Origin: Labilibacter marinus
GTDB taxonomy: Bacteria; Bacteroidota; Bacteroidia; Bacteroidales; Marinilabiliaceae
DNA length: 64,000 nt
Direction of reading: 5' to 3'
Assembly (NCBI RefSeq): GCF_001659685.2
Contig: NZ_LXYE02000035.1
Span: 122,717 to 186,716, forward strand
Shown here: in pieces, positions 47,153-55,682 of the stretch
Layout: each line of letters starts with the position of its first letter
Position numbering within the stretch: the stretch's first letter is position 1
Notes under the pieces: model-generated
Seen by the model: only the letters and a program-made list of their open reading frames with translations
Databases searched by the model: none
What the model was told of the DNA's origin: nothing
Made by a program: the position numbers and the translations under genes

Positions 47153-47944
47153 TTACACAGTCGGAAACTCTTCTGTATTAAAACTATCTTCAATTAACCA
47201 AGTGCTATCATCTAACATCCAAGCTTCAAGATTTAAAGCATCCTCATTTAAATGTTCACTAAACTCATATATGTCAATGTCGGCAAATTTTTCAGGAATC
47301 CATGTACAGCAATTCAACATCCATGCGTGTAACTCAAGGCTTTCCTCCTCTACAGTATTATAATTAACTAACTGCTCATTGGTAACAACAGGAACATCCC
47401 AATCGTTTAATTCAAGCATCCAAGATTTTACCTCTAATTCTTCCTCTAAAGGCTCAGTGGTAATAGCAGATTCCTCTTCAATCCATCCTTCATCACTTAA
47501 CATCCACCCTTCGAGTTCCAAGCTAGGCTCAGACTCCTCGAACATGTCACTTGCTACTGTTGATGATTCAAGTCCCCAACTATCCATATTAGTCATCCAT
47601 CCCTCTAAAACCAAAGGTTGCTCATATTCCATTTCAATAGTTGAAGCCGAAACTGCCATAGTTGGTTCCGAAACCCACTCTGAATAATCTGTCATCCAAG
47701 ATTCCAGCACTAAAGGTGTTTCCACAAACTCTTCTGAATATGTATGTGAATATATCGCTTCTGGTAAAGTAGAACTAACAACAAGGTCAGATCCCAAAAC
47801 TCGCTCCGAATAAGTATAGCTATTAGTGTTGTGATTAAACTCAATTACTTTATAAACTCCAAAACTTAATAATAAGATAGAAACAACTACTAAAGCAACT
47901 AATACTCTAAATTGATAATCGTTATGACTTACATGTGTTTTCAT
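47153..47944 (-). CDS. Membrane-anchored protein of six WM-x5-W repeats
   Basis: A 263-residue protein with one N-terminal membrane anchor (about 14-34; VLVALVVVSILLLSFGVYKVI), the rest probably periplasmic and very acidic. The soluble part consists of six copies of a motif L-x-L-E-x-W-M-x5-W. The W of WM falls at 83, 116, 147, 175, 208 and 242, always with a second W exactly seven residues on (90, 123, 154, 182, 215, 249). Spacing between units is 28-34 residues and the linkers are Glu/Ser/Thr-rich. The fifth copy carries CC in the variable part. Not a named family to me; no function assigned. It stands alone between the kinase and the coiled-coil gene. Confidence 0.85.
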   Translation of the reverse strand: MKTHVSHNDYQFRVLVALVVVSILLLSFGVYKVIEFNHNTNSYTYSERVLGSDLVVSSTLPEAIYSHTYSEEFVETPLVLESWMTDYSEWVSEPTMAVSASTIEMEYEQPLVLEGWMTNMDSWGLESSTVASDMFEESEPSLELEGWMLSDEGWIEEESAITTEPLEEELEVKSWMLELNDWDVPVVTNEQLVNYNTVEEESLELHAWMLNCCTWIPEKFADIDIYEFSEHLNEDALNLEAWMLDDSTWLIEDSFNTEEFPTV

Positions 47945-48138
47945 GACTAAACCCTCCGTTTAATGTTTGTACAAGGGTATAATCAGCAACCGTACCAAAA
48001 ACCACAACTAACTACATTACTGCAACTTAATCGCACACAACGCTAAAAATGAAGATTTAAAATTGAACGCTTACGAATAAAAACGCGTTCAGTATCGGAC
48101 AGTGGTAAGGAGTTTATTATACAATAAACGTGTTGGGC

Positions 48139-48166
48139 AAAAAAAAGGACTCTAATCGAGTCCTTT
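48139..48166 (-). terminator. Terminator overlapping the stop codon of the coiled-coil gene
   Basis: AAAGGACTC (48144-48152), 5-nt loop, GAGTCCTTT (48158-48166), then eight T on the reverse strand. The TAG stop codon of the upstream reverse-strand gene (48152-48154) lies at the base of the loop. Confidence 0.9.
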
Positions 48167-48751
48167 ATATTTTTGTTTTAATTTATTCAATTCACGTGCT
48201 AAGGTTTGTTCTCGTTCCAACGCCCACTTTCTGTGTTTATCAAACTCTTCCTGTTTTTCTTCGAGCGATTGTTTTGTTTTAACCGTTACACTATTACTTC
48301 GCTTAAATAAAAATATCATAACCAATAAAGCCACAACCAATACAAAAATGATTGTCCAAACCATGGTACTATAAACACTTTTAGTTAAAAGTGCACCTAA
48401 AAACCTAAAGCTATCTCTTTCTTGAGTGGCTACTTCTAATTTATCGTTCGTTTCTTTTAAGTTTGATTTTAGAACGTTAACCTCCTTTTGCTGCTCTTGA
48501 ACCTGACCTTCTAAAGTTGATACACTTTCTTGTAATACTTTAATAGAATCAAGCGCATTTGACTTTAGTTTTCTCAACCATGTTAATCGAATTACTTTAA
48601 ATTCGTTATGGCTACTTGCCTTTTGTATCGCATAATCAAATTGTGCTCCTAATGGTCCTTCTTCCAGACCAGCTCCCTTATTATCCTGCGCAAAAATCGT
48701 TCCTGCACAAAATAAAGCAATCATTAATGTTGTTGTAAATAGCTTTCTCAC
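48152..48751 (-). CDS. Secreted/membrane coiled-coil protein, unknown function
   Basis: A 199-residue protein, GTG start at 48751 because no ATG precedes the signal peptide (RKLFTTTLMIALFCAGTIFAQ). After ~35 residues containing GPLGAQFDYAIQKASSHNEFKVIRLTWLRKLK, typical of an unnamed Bacteroidota family sometimes mislabelled 'tRNA (guanine-N1)-methyltransferase', there is a long heptad coiled coil (about 68-115), a single membrane helix (about 128-150) and a second cytoplasmic coiled coil. It looks like a membrane-spanning scaffold. It shows no methyltransferase motif. Confidence 0.85.
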   Translation of the reverse strand: MRKLFTTTLMIALFCAGTIFAQDNKGAGLEEGPLGAQFDYAIQKASSHNEFKVIRLTWLRKLKSNALDSIKVLQESVSTLEGQVQEQQKEVNVLKSNLKETNDKLEVATQERDSFRFLGALLTKSVYSTMVWTIIFVLVVALLVMIFLFKRSNSVTVKTKQSLEEKQEEFDKHRKWALEREQTLARELNKLKQKYKGLD

Positions 48752-48966
48752 TTGTTAAATATTTATTTGTTGTGTTGTACTTGATAAAGTAAATATAACG
48801 CAAAAAAAAGAAAAATATTAAACAATCTCGCGGTTTTACTCGCCACATCTCGTATTTGGTATGGATTTGCTTCATTTATACTCCAATGATGATTTAATTA
48901 GATTCAATCTATTTAATATTTAATACAGAAATATTTCTTTTTTTGCTTGCATATTTCATATTCTCC

Positions 48967-48990
48967 ACTTATTTTCGCAACGTTAGAAAG
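48967..48990 (+). promoter_or_regulatory. Predicted ROK operator, site A (ROK gene)
   Basis: 24-bp motif: ACTTA, then TTTTCGCAACGTTAGAAAG, ending three bases before the ATG at 48994. It matches sites B and C below (21 of 24 identical with site C), so the ROK protein probably controls its own gene. The inner TATTTTCG also resembles a -7 box. Confidence 0.65.
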
Positions 48991-48993
48991 TAT

Positions 48994-50205
48994 ATGATGA
49001 AACACCCAAAAGGAAGCGCAGAATACATCAATCGTTTGAATAAGATTAAGGTTTTAAACCTGATCCGAGAGAGCGGTGAAATATCTCGCGCCGAAATTGT
49101 TAAACAAACAGGATTAAGTGCACCTACTATTACACGTATAGTGGATAGTTTGATTAATACCGAAAAGCTAGCCGTACAGGTGGGCATTGGTGAGTCAAAA
49201 GGTGGTCGTCCTCCTGTTATCGTTAAGTTTAACGGTGCCGACAGCTATGTAATTGGTATCGATTGGGGACGTACACATATATATAGTGTATTATCTAACC
49301 TTAACGGAGACGCACTTGCAGAGGTGGATACTGGCACTGAAGCCAGCGATAGTTTCGAATCTGACTTAGAACGTGTTATCGACTTAATAGAACAGCTTTT
49401 TAATAAATCTGGAATTGATAAACGCAAGTTACATGGTATTGGTGTAGCTGCTGCAGGATTTATCAATAAACGAACGGATAACATTGAATATTCGCCCAAC
49501 TTTAAATGGGAAAATGTTGATATCAAAAAGCCTTTGATTGACCACTTTAAAGTTCCTGTTCTGGTTGACAATGTTTCGCGTGTGATGGCACAGGGCGAGT
49601 TAATGTATGGCATTGGCGACAAATTCAAAGATTTTATTTTTATTAATATAGGATATGGTATAGGTGCTGGTTTTATTGTAAACGGGCAGCCTTTCTTTGG
49701 TTTCGACGGTATGGCTGGCGAAATTGGACACAACAAAATAATAGGTGCTGCACCTGTTGGATTAAAGTGTTCTTGTGGTAAAATGGATTGTTTAGAATGT
49801 TACTCTTCTGGTAGAGGAATTACTGAGATTGCCATCAGACAAAAAGACTTATATCCAGATTCTAGCTTGAATAAACTAGAAAAACTATCTACGGAAAAGA
49901 TTGCCGCAGAAGCTAAGAATGGCGACCAGTTTGCTTTACATCTGTTTAATCAAGCTGCTGAATATTTAGGACAGGCTATTGCTGCAACGGCCAACTTATT
50001 TAATCCTGCTGCTATTGTTTTAGGCGGAAGGGTAATGAATTCGGGAGCTTTCTTTACCGAGAAAATTAAAACTGTATTTAAAAGGGAGGTTATACAGCAA
50101 CCCAACCGAAATATAGATTTATTGCAAAGTAAATTAGGAAACCAAGCTGCTGTAAAAGGAGCTACCTCTCTTATTTTGCACGAAGTGTTGAATTTTAGAG
50201 TGTAA
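48994..50205 (+). CDS. ROK-family transcriptional regulator
   Basis: A 403-residue protein from the ATG at 48994; an upstream TTG would extend it into the operator. The N-terminal winged helix (about 10-75; RESGEISRAEIVKQTGLSAPTITRIVDSLI) binds DNA. The ROK domain has the ATP-binding-like IGIDWGRTHIYSVLSNL and GIGVAAAGFI segments, the sugar-contact EIGHNKI and a zinc site (CSCGKMDCLEC). It is most like NagC/Mlc/XylR-type repressors that sense a sugar. It heads the fucU-fucP cluster and a shared 24-bp motif marks it as that regulon's controller. Whether it represses or activates is inferred only. Confidence 0.92.
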   Translation: MMKHPKGSAEYINRLNKIKVLNLIRESGEISRAEIVKQTGLSAPTITRIVDSLINTEKLAVQVGIGESKGGRPPVIVKFNGADSYVIGIDWGRTHIYSVLSNLNGDALAEVDTGTEASDSFESDLERVIDLIEQLFNKSGIDKRKLHGIGVAAAGFINKRTDNIEYSPNFKWENVDIKKPLIDHFKVPVLVDNVSRVMAQGELMYGIGDKFKDFIFINIGYGIGAGFIVNGQPFFGFDGMAGEIGHNKIIGAAPVGLKCSCGKMDCLECYSSGRGITEIAIRQKDLYPDSSLNKLEKLSTEKIAAEAKNGDQFALHLFNQAAEYLGQAIAATANLFNPAAIVLGGRVMNSGAFFTEKIKTVFKREVIQQPNRNIDLLQSKLGNQAAVKGATSLILHEVLNFRV

Positions 50206-50255
50206 AAAATATAAGATCGGTTAAAGGGAAACTGGTAACCGAATTTTTTGAAAGA

Positions 50256-50279
50256 ACTTAATTTCTTAACGTTAAGAAG
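50256..50279 (+). promoter_or_regulatory. Predicted ROK operator, site B (fucU operon)
   Basis: Same 24-bp motif (ACTTA then ATTTCTTAACGTTAAGAAG); its core TTCTTAACGTTAAGAA (50263-50278) is a perfect 16-bp palindrome. It lies 20 bp upstream of fucU and downstream of a T-rich -7-like stretch at 50241-50250, a place where a repressor would block transcription. Confidence 0.75.
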
Positions 50280-50298
50280 TTACTAAAATATATAGATC

Positions 50299-50733
50299 AT
50301 GTTAAAAGGAATATCACCACTTATTAGCCCTGAACTGTTAGAAGTTTTAGCCCGTATGGGACATGGCGATGAAATTATTTTAGCAGATGCTCACTTCCCA
50401 GGAGAGTCTTTCAACGGAAGAGTATTAAGAGCTGATGGATTAAGAATTCCAGACTTATTGGAAGCCATCTTGCCATTATTCGAGTTGGACTCATACGTTC
50501 CTGCCCCATTAACTATGATGGCAGCAGTAGAAGGTGATGAATTAGATCCTGCAGTTGAAGAAGCTTATTTAGGCGCTATCCATAAATCAAACCCTAACGT
50601 TGCTCCTATTGAGCGTATCGGTCGTTTCGATTTTTATGATAAAGCACGTGGTGCATTTGCCGTATTAATGACCGGCGAAACTGCTAAGTATGGTAATATC
50701 CTACTTAAAAAAGGCGTTACACCAAGCATGTAA
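50299..50733 (+). CDS. fucU: L-fucose mutarotase (RbsD/FucU family)
   Basis: A 144-residue enzyme that interconverts the alpha and beta anomers of L-fucose or a related sugar. Family pattern: [23 protein letters not shown] with the catalytic His residues, then [14 protein letters not shown] and [21 protein letters not shown]. Length is normal for FucU. It is the first gene of a three-gene unit with two transporters, each separated by short gaps (34 and 8 bp), so an operon. The exact sugar is not proven; FucU acts also on galactose-like sugars. Confidence 0.93.
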   Translation: MLKGISPLISPELLEVLARMGHGDEIILADAHFPGESFNGRVLRADGLRIPDLLEAILPLFELDSYVPAPLTMMAAVEGDELDPAVEEAYLGAIHKSNPNVAPIERIGRFDFYDKARGAFAVLMTGETAKYGNILLKKGVTPSM

Positions 50734-50767
50734 TTTTAAACAGAAAAAATCTACAAATAATTAAAAT

Positions 50768-52093
50768 ATGAATAAAGTAGCAGCAAAAGTGGTAGAGAAG
50801 AAATATCTTTTACCATTTATATTACTGACCAGTTTGTTTTTTCTTTGGGGTATTGCCAATGATTTAACAAACCCAATGGTGTCTGCATTTAAAAAGGTAA
50901 TGCCAGAGCTTTCTAATATGGAAGCCGCTTTAGTACAGTTAGCCTTTTATGGAGGATATGCAACTATGGCTATACCCGCAGCATTATTTATTCGTAAATT
51001 TTCATATAAATCAGGAATTTTACTTGGATTAGCTTTATACGCAACGGGTGCATTATTATTTATTCCAGCTGCAAAATTTGAGGTGTTTGGCTTTTTCTTA
51101 GCCTCTCTTTACATCTTAACATTTGGATTAGCGTTTTTAGAAACAACATCAAATCCTTATGTTCTTTCAATGGGAGCTACTGAAACAGCTACTCGCCGAT
51201 TAAATTTAGCACAAACATTTAACCCATTAGGTTCTTTATTAGGAATGCTTGGGGCGCAAATCCTTGTGATAAAAGCATTAACATCTGATGATTACACAGA
51301 AGAAGCTTACGCTGCACTTTCTACAGCAGAACAAGCTACAATTAGAACGAATGATTTGGGTATAATCAGTACTCCTTACATTGCACTAGGTCTTTTTGTA
51401 TTGGTGATGTTAGTACTTATTGCGGTTGTTAAGATGCCTAAGAAAACGGATGATGGTGATGCATTAGACCTTGGAGCAACTTTTAGTAAGCTGTTTAAAA
51501 ATAAAAGATATTACGAAGGCGTTATTACGCAAATGTTTTATGTGGCAGCACAAATTATGTGTTGGACCTTTATCTATCAATATGTAGATAACATTAATGC
51601 TTCAAGACCTGCAGATGCACAGTTAACTGCCACATGGTATAATATGGCTGCCATGATTGCTTTCCTTGTAGGGCGTAGTGCAGGTACATACTTATTAAAA
51701 TTCTACCGTCCAGGACAATTAATGTTTGCTTTTGCTTTAGCAGGAATTGGTTTTACATTCGGAGCTATTTTTATTGAAGGTGTAATTGGATTATACTCTC
51801 TTGTTGGTATCTCTATTGCTATGTCTATCATGTTCCCAACTATTTATGGTATTGCACTTAAAGGCATGGGTGATGAAGCTAAGTTAGGATCTGCAGGATT
51901 GGTAATGGCAATCGTAGGTGGAGCTTTAATGCCTCCTGTGCAAGGTTGGATTCTTGACCTTGGTGGACCTGGTTTTTCTGATATTAGCATCCTTGGTGTT
52001 TCTGAAGTTAACTTCTCATTTATTTTACCACTGATCTGTTTAGTTGTTGTAGCTATATACAGCCACAGAGCTGAAAAAGTACACCTTAAGTAA
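50768..52093 (+). CDS. fucP: FucP-type sugar:H+ symporter (MFS, FHS family)
   Basis: A 441-residue MFS permease with 12 membrane helices. Family segments: FLWGIANDLTNPMVSAFKKVMPELSNMEAALVQLAFYGGYATMAIPAALFI, TFGLAFLETTSNPYVLSMG (a fucose/glucose-transporter hallmark) and NPLGSLLGMLGAQ, and PTIYGIALKGMGDEAKLGSAGLVMAIVGGALMPPVQGWILD. FucP co-transports L-fucose with a proton; other members take glucose or galactose. Its neighbour fucU supports a fucose-like substrate. It is 34 bp after fucU and 8 bp before a second symporter, which is unusual duplication of uptake. Confidence 0.9.
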   Translation: MNKVAAKVVEKKYLLPFILLTSLFFLWGIANDLTNPMVSAFKKVMPELSNMEAALVQLAFYGGYATMAIPAALFIRKFSYKSGILLGLALYATGALLFIPAAKFEVFGFFLASLYILTFGLAFLETTSNPYVLSMGATETATRRLNLAQTFNPLGSLLGMLGAQILVIKALTSDDYTEEAYAALSTAEQATIRTNDLGIISTPYIALGLFVLVMLVLIAVVKMPKKTDDGDALDLGATFSKLFKNKRYYEGVITQMFYVAAQIMCWTFIYQYVDNINASRPADAQLTATWYNMAAMIAFLVGRSAGTYLLKFYRPGQLMFAFALAGIGFTFGAIFIEGVIGLYSLVGISIAMSIMFPTIYGIALKGMGDEAKLGSAGLVMAIVGGALMPPVQGWILDLGGPGFSDISILGVSEVNFSFILPLICLVVVAIYSHRAEKVHLK

Positions 52094-52101
52094 TTATAGA
52101 G

Positions 52102-53811
52102 ATGGACTTTAATATAGGAGCATTTGACATCATCATCATCATTGCCTATTTGGTAGGGATTGTTCTTTTGGGGGTATTTGCCATCAAAAAGAAAATGTCT
52201 GACCAAACATCTGATGATTACTTTTTAGCGAGTCGATCGTTAAAGTGGGGAGTTATAGGAGCTGCATTATTCGCAGCCAACATTTCTACCATTCACTTAA
52301 TTGGTTTTGCAGAATCTGGATTTAAACACGGATTAGTAGATGGCCTTTTCGAATGGTTAGCTATTCCTTTTCTTGTGTTTTTAGGATTCTTTATTGCGCC
52401 TTACTTTTTCAGAAATAGAATTTCTACTATTCCTGAATGGTACGAGCGAAGATTTAACGGAGCTTCAAGAACCTGGATGGTTGTATTTGCCATCTTAACA
52501 GCATTATTAATTCATATTGGAATTAGTTTATATGCTGGTGCCGAGTTGGCCAAACAATTCTTTGGTTTAGATGAAATTTACGGAATCATATTTATTGCTG
52601 TTTTAACAGGAATTTATACCGTAGTTGGAGGATTAAAAGCGGTAGCCATTACCGAAACAGTGCAAACTGTATTGTTAATTGGTGGTGCTATCATTTTAAC
52701 CATGTTTGGTATTTTTGCTTTACCCGATGCAGGTGTTCATACCTTTGCCGAGTTTAAAGCAAAATTAGTACCCGATACATTAAGCATCCTACGTCCACCC
52801 AATAGTCCGGCTAATCCGCCAGAAGGAGGCATATCGTGGTATGCAGCTATATTGGGTTATTTTGTACTAGGGGCTTGGTATTGGTTTTCTGATCAGACCA
52901 TTGTACAACGTGCTTTAGGTGCTAAAACAGAATACGATGCTAAAGTGGGCCCAATGTTTACGGCTATCTTAAAAGTGTTACCAGTGTTGTTCTTTTTACT
53001 TCCTGGTGTACTAGCATTCGTAATTTTTAGTACAGAAATTGGTGATGACACTAAAAATGTGTTGCCATTTATGATTGACCGTTTGGTTCCTGTTGGACTT
53101 AAAGGATTAATTATCGCTGCCCTATTAGCAGCATTAATGAGTTCTGTTGCCGCAGCTATCAACAGTGCCTCTACCCTATTCTCTATCGACATTGTTCAGA
53201 GAATTAAACCTGAAACTGATGATAAAAAATTAGTATTGATTGGTAGATACACCGCTGTTGTTATCATGGTTTTAGCCATTGCATGGAGTACACAAGCCGA
53301 TAAGTTTGGAGACACCATTATACATACAGTGAATTCGTTAGGAGCTATGATTGCCCCTCCTATTGCAGCTGTATTTATGTTTGGAATGTTCTGGAAAAGA
53401 GGAACAGCCAAGGCAGCCAACATTACTTTTGCCATAGGTTTAATCACAGGGATATTTGTATTCTTATTAGATTTTCCATATGAGAACCTTATGCCTGGTT
53501 TTAAAGGCTTAGCAGAATCAATTGCAGCTTCAAATGGAGTTACCATTACTGCAGAAACAAAAGCAGTTACTGGTTCTATGGGTATCGTATTTATGATGCA
53601 AGCTTGGTGGAAATTTGTTCTTTGCTCGATAATTATGGTTGGTGTTAGTTTCATGACACCAAAACCAAACGAAACGCAGGTGGCCACTTGTATCAATTTG
53701 AAAGAATACTGGCCAGAGAAATATAACGGTCTTAAGGACTTCAGAATAATCGGATTATTAATTATTGTAATACTTGTAGCTATATGGGCCATTCTAGAAA
53801 TGGTAGCATAA
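52102..53811 (+). CDS. Sodium/solute symporter (SSS/SLC5 family)
   Basis: A 569-residue protein with ~13-14 membrane helices of the SSS family: DYFLASRSLKWGVIGAALFAANISTIHLIGFAESGF, GIYTVVGGLKAVAITETVQTVLL, YWFSDQTIVQRALGAK and LMSSVAAAINSASTLFSIDIVQ. These are close to the sodium/sugar (SglT-like) subgroup. Its position 8 bp after fucP suggests that it imports the same or a companion sugar. No obvious truncation. A perfect hairpin at 53827-53854 follows, before the next promoter. The sodium-coupled second uptake system is plausible for a marine organism. Confidence 0.9.
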   Translation: MDFNIGAFDIIIIIAYLVGIVLLGVFAIKKKMSDQTSDDYFLASRSLKWGVIGAALFAANISTIHLIGFAESGFKHGLVDGLFEWLAIPFLVFLGFFIAPYFFRNRISTIPEWYERRFNGASRTWMVVFAILTALLIHIGISLYAGAELAKQFFGLDEIYGIIFIAVLTGIYTVVGGLKAVAITETVQTVLLIGGAIILTMFGIFALPDAGVHTFAEFKAKLVPDTLSILRPPNSPANPPEGGISWYAAILGYFVLGAWYWFSDQTIVQRALGAKTEYDAKVGPMFTAILKVLPVLFFLLPGVLAFVIFSTEIGDDTKNVLPFMIDRLVPVGLKGLIIAALLAALMSSVAAAINSASTLFSIDIVQRIKPETDDKKLVLIGRYTAVVIMVLAIAWSTQADKFGDTIIHTVNSLGAMIAPPIAAVFMFGMFWKRGTAKAANITFAIGLITGIFVFLLDFPYENLMPGFKGLAESIAASNGVTITAETKAVTGSMGIVFMMQAWWKFVLCSIIMVGVSFMTPKPNETQVATCINLKEYWPEKYNGLKDFRIIGLLIIVILVAIWAILEMVA

Positions 53812-53826
53812 GTTATATGAGACATA

Positions 53827-53854
53827 ATATCGGCTCCTTAACGGGGGCCGATAT
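53827..53854 (+). terminator. Hairpin after the SSS symporter gene
   Basis: ATATCGGC (53827-53834) with GCCGATAT (53847-53854) plus three further pairs, loop of 6. Lacks a T run, so it may terminate weakly or protect the 3' end of the fucU-fucP-symporter message. Confidence 0.55.
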
Positions 53855-53897
53855 AAAACAGCAGTTTAACTGCAAATTGATTTAAAAATTTTTATTT

Positions 53898-53921
53898 ACT
53901 TATTTTCTTAAAGTTAGAAAG
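53898..53921 (+). promoter_or_regulatory. Predicted ROK operator, site C (alcohol dehydrogenase)
   Basis: ACTTA then TTTTCTTAAAGTTAGAAAG, abutting the ATG at 53922. It differs from site A at three of 24 positions and carries the same TATTTTC element, so both the downstream ADH unit and the ROK gene appear to share promoter and operator sequence. Confidence 0.7.
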
Positions 53922-54983
53922 ATGAAAACAATGTTAGCAGCTTACCTTCCAGGTAACAGTACTGTAGAGATGAAAGAAATACCAGTTCCAACTCCAGGTC
54001 CAGGTCAAGTATTAGTTAAAACTAAAGCTTCTACTATTTGTGGTAGTGACATCCGTGCTATCTACAGAGAACACCTAGGTAAAGGTCCTGAGGCTTACCA
54101 AAACAAAGTTGCTGGTCACGAGCCATGTGGTCAGATTGTAGAGTGTGGTGAGAACATGGTGAGATTTAAAGAAGGTGACCGTGTTATTTTATATCACATT
54201 TCTGGTTGTGGTATTTGTAACGACTGTCGTCGTGGTTACATGATTTCATGTACTTCTGAAAAAAGAGCAGCTTACGGATGGCAGCGCGATGGTGGTATGG
54301 CTGAGTACATGCTAGTAGATGAAAAAGACTGTGTTTTACTTCCAGACGAATTATCATATGTAGATGGAGCTCAAGTTGCTTGTGGTTTCGGTACAGTGTT
54401 CGAAGGAATTGAAAAAGCAGGAATCTCAGGTAAAGATGCTGTATTGGTTGTAGGTTTAGGCCCTGTTGGTTTAGCTACTATGATGTTGGCTAAAGCTTTA
54501 GGTGCAAATAAAATTGTTGGTGTTGATACAGTACAAGAGCGTTGCGATATTGCTAAAAATTTAGGTTTAGCTGATGCTGTATTCTTATCAGGACCTGATA
54601 CTTTAGAAAAAGTATTGGCTGAGAGTCATACAGGTGAAGGTTTTGAAAAAACACTAGACTGTTCTGGTCATACTTTAGGTCGTCAGTTGTGTATTCGTGC
54701 TACTCGTAAATGGGGTCACATGACAATGATTGGTGAAGGCGGAACTGTTGAGTTCAACCCATCTCCAGACATTATTCACGATCAAATTACAATTCACGGT
54801 TCTTGGGTAACTTCTACTTCTCGTATGGAAGAGTTAGTTGAATTATTAGTTCGTTGGAACATTCACCCAGAAGACTTAGTTGAGAAGCGTTTTGAATTAA
54901 AAGATTGTGCTGAAGCTTATACTATGATGGACGGCGGAAAATGTGGTAAAATTGCCGTAGTATACGACGAGGAAATCAAGTAA
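53922..54983 (+). CDS. Zinc-dependent alcohol/polyol dehydrogenase
   Basis: A 353-residue MDR-family enzyme oxidising a sugar alcohol or sugar with NAD(P). Catalytic zinc ligands: C40 (ICGSD) and H66/E67 (GHE). Structural zinc cysteines: C96, C99, C102, C110. Rossmann fold GLGPVGLAT begins near residue 183. Codons are rich in GGT, GCT and CGT, hinting at high expression. It begins the second half of the fucose-type cluster, 110 bp after the symporter, right behind operator site C. The physiological substrate could be L-fucose, a fucitol-like polyol or their lactone precursor; this is not determined by the sequence. Confidence 0.9.
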   Translation: MKTMLAAYLPGNSTVEMKEIPVPTPGPGQVLVKTKASTICGSDIRAIYREHLGKGPEAYQNKVAGHEPCGQIVECGENMVRFKEGDRVILYHISGCGICNDCRRGYMISCTSEKRAAYGWQRDGGMAEYMLVDEKDCVLLPDELSYVDGAQVACGFGTVFEGIEKAGISGKDAVLVVGLGPVGLATMMLAKALGANKIVGVDTVQERCDIAKNLGLADAVFLSGPDTLEKVLAESHTGEGFEKTLDCSGHTLGRQLCIRATRKWGHMTMIGEGGTVEFNPSPDIIHDQITIHGSWVTSTSRMEELVELLVRWNIHPEDLVEKRFELKDCAEAYTMMDGGKCGKIAVVYDEEIK

Positions 54984-54984
54984 T

Positions 54985-55080
54985 TAATAGTATTAGGTAT
55001 AAAGTATTAAGACATAAGACTAATAATGCTTTACGCAATGTAAGTCATCTTTATACTTTATACTTTAATCTTTATACTAT
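54985..55080 (+). repeat. Degenerate TTATACT/AGTATAA intergenic repeat, left copy
   Basis: Begins with GTATAAAGTATTAAGACATAAGAC-like words and ends with TTTATACTTTATACTTTAATC, i.e. the same word on both strands, so it can fold back. A related block lies at 55590-55680 on the other side of the next gene. Confidence 0.6.
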
Positions 55081-55086
55081 TTAAAA

Positions 55087-55587
55087 ATGAGAACAGTAAA
55101 AGTAGAACAACTATCGTTGGAAGCTTATAAACCATTTGGTACGTATGCTAACTTAATTAATCCTACGGATGAAAAGTTAGGTGCTCCACCAGTTGAGTTT
55201 TTCCGCGATCAGTTACAATTAGATGTACGTGGCGATGTTTCTTTCAGCTACTCTTGTTGTAGAGTTGAGAAGAGAGAAAACATTATCGACGTATTGGAAT
55301 ATCACAGTGCATGTGGCGAAGTAGTGCTTCCTTTAGATAATGATATCTTATTACAGGTGGCTCCTGCTACGGCTAGCGAAAATGATATTCCTTTGGATAA
55401 GATGCGTGTATTCTTTGTTCCTAAAGGTACTGCTATCACTATTAAGCCAGGCGTTTGGCATTGGGGTCCTTTTACTCCAAACGATGAGCCGGCTAATATT
55501 CTTATTAATCTTCCGGAAAGAACTTATGCGAACGACTGTATCGTAAAAGAACTAAAAGAAGAGGATTTTATTAAAATTGAATTATAA
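55087..55587 (+). CDS. Ureidoglycolate-lyase-like cupin
   Basis: A 166-residue single-domain protein of the ureidoglycolate lyase (AllA) superfamily. VEQLSLEAYKPFGTYANLI is the common opening, RENIIDVLEYHSACGEVVLPLDNDILLQV holds the metal-binding His/Glu, and VFFVPKGTAITIKPGVWHWGPF carries the second cupin motif. Purine genes are absent, so a role in allantoin degradation is unlikely. In this cluster it may act on a keto- or lactone-sugar intermediate, but that is inference. It is flanked on each side by related TTATACT-type intergenic repeats. Confidence 0.82.
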   Translation: MRTVKVEQLSLEAYKPFGTYANLINPTDEKLGAPPVEFFRDQLQLDVRGDVSFSYSCCRVEKRENIIDVLEYHSACGEVVLPLDNDILLQVAPATASENDIPLDKMRVFFVPKGTAITIKPGVWHWGPFTPNDEPANILINLPERTYANDCIVKELKEEDFIKIEL

Positions 55588-55589
55588 TT

Positions 55590-55680
<91 letters not shown>

Positions 55681-55682
55681 AG

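Noticed and set aside
48152..48751. tRNA (guanine-N1)-methyltransferase
   Set aside because: This label is attached to the family in some annotations, but the protein has a signal peptide, coiled coils and a membrane helix and none of the SPOUT knot motifs.
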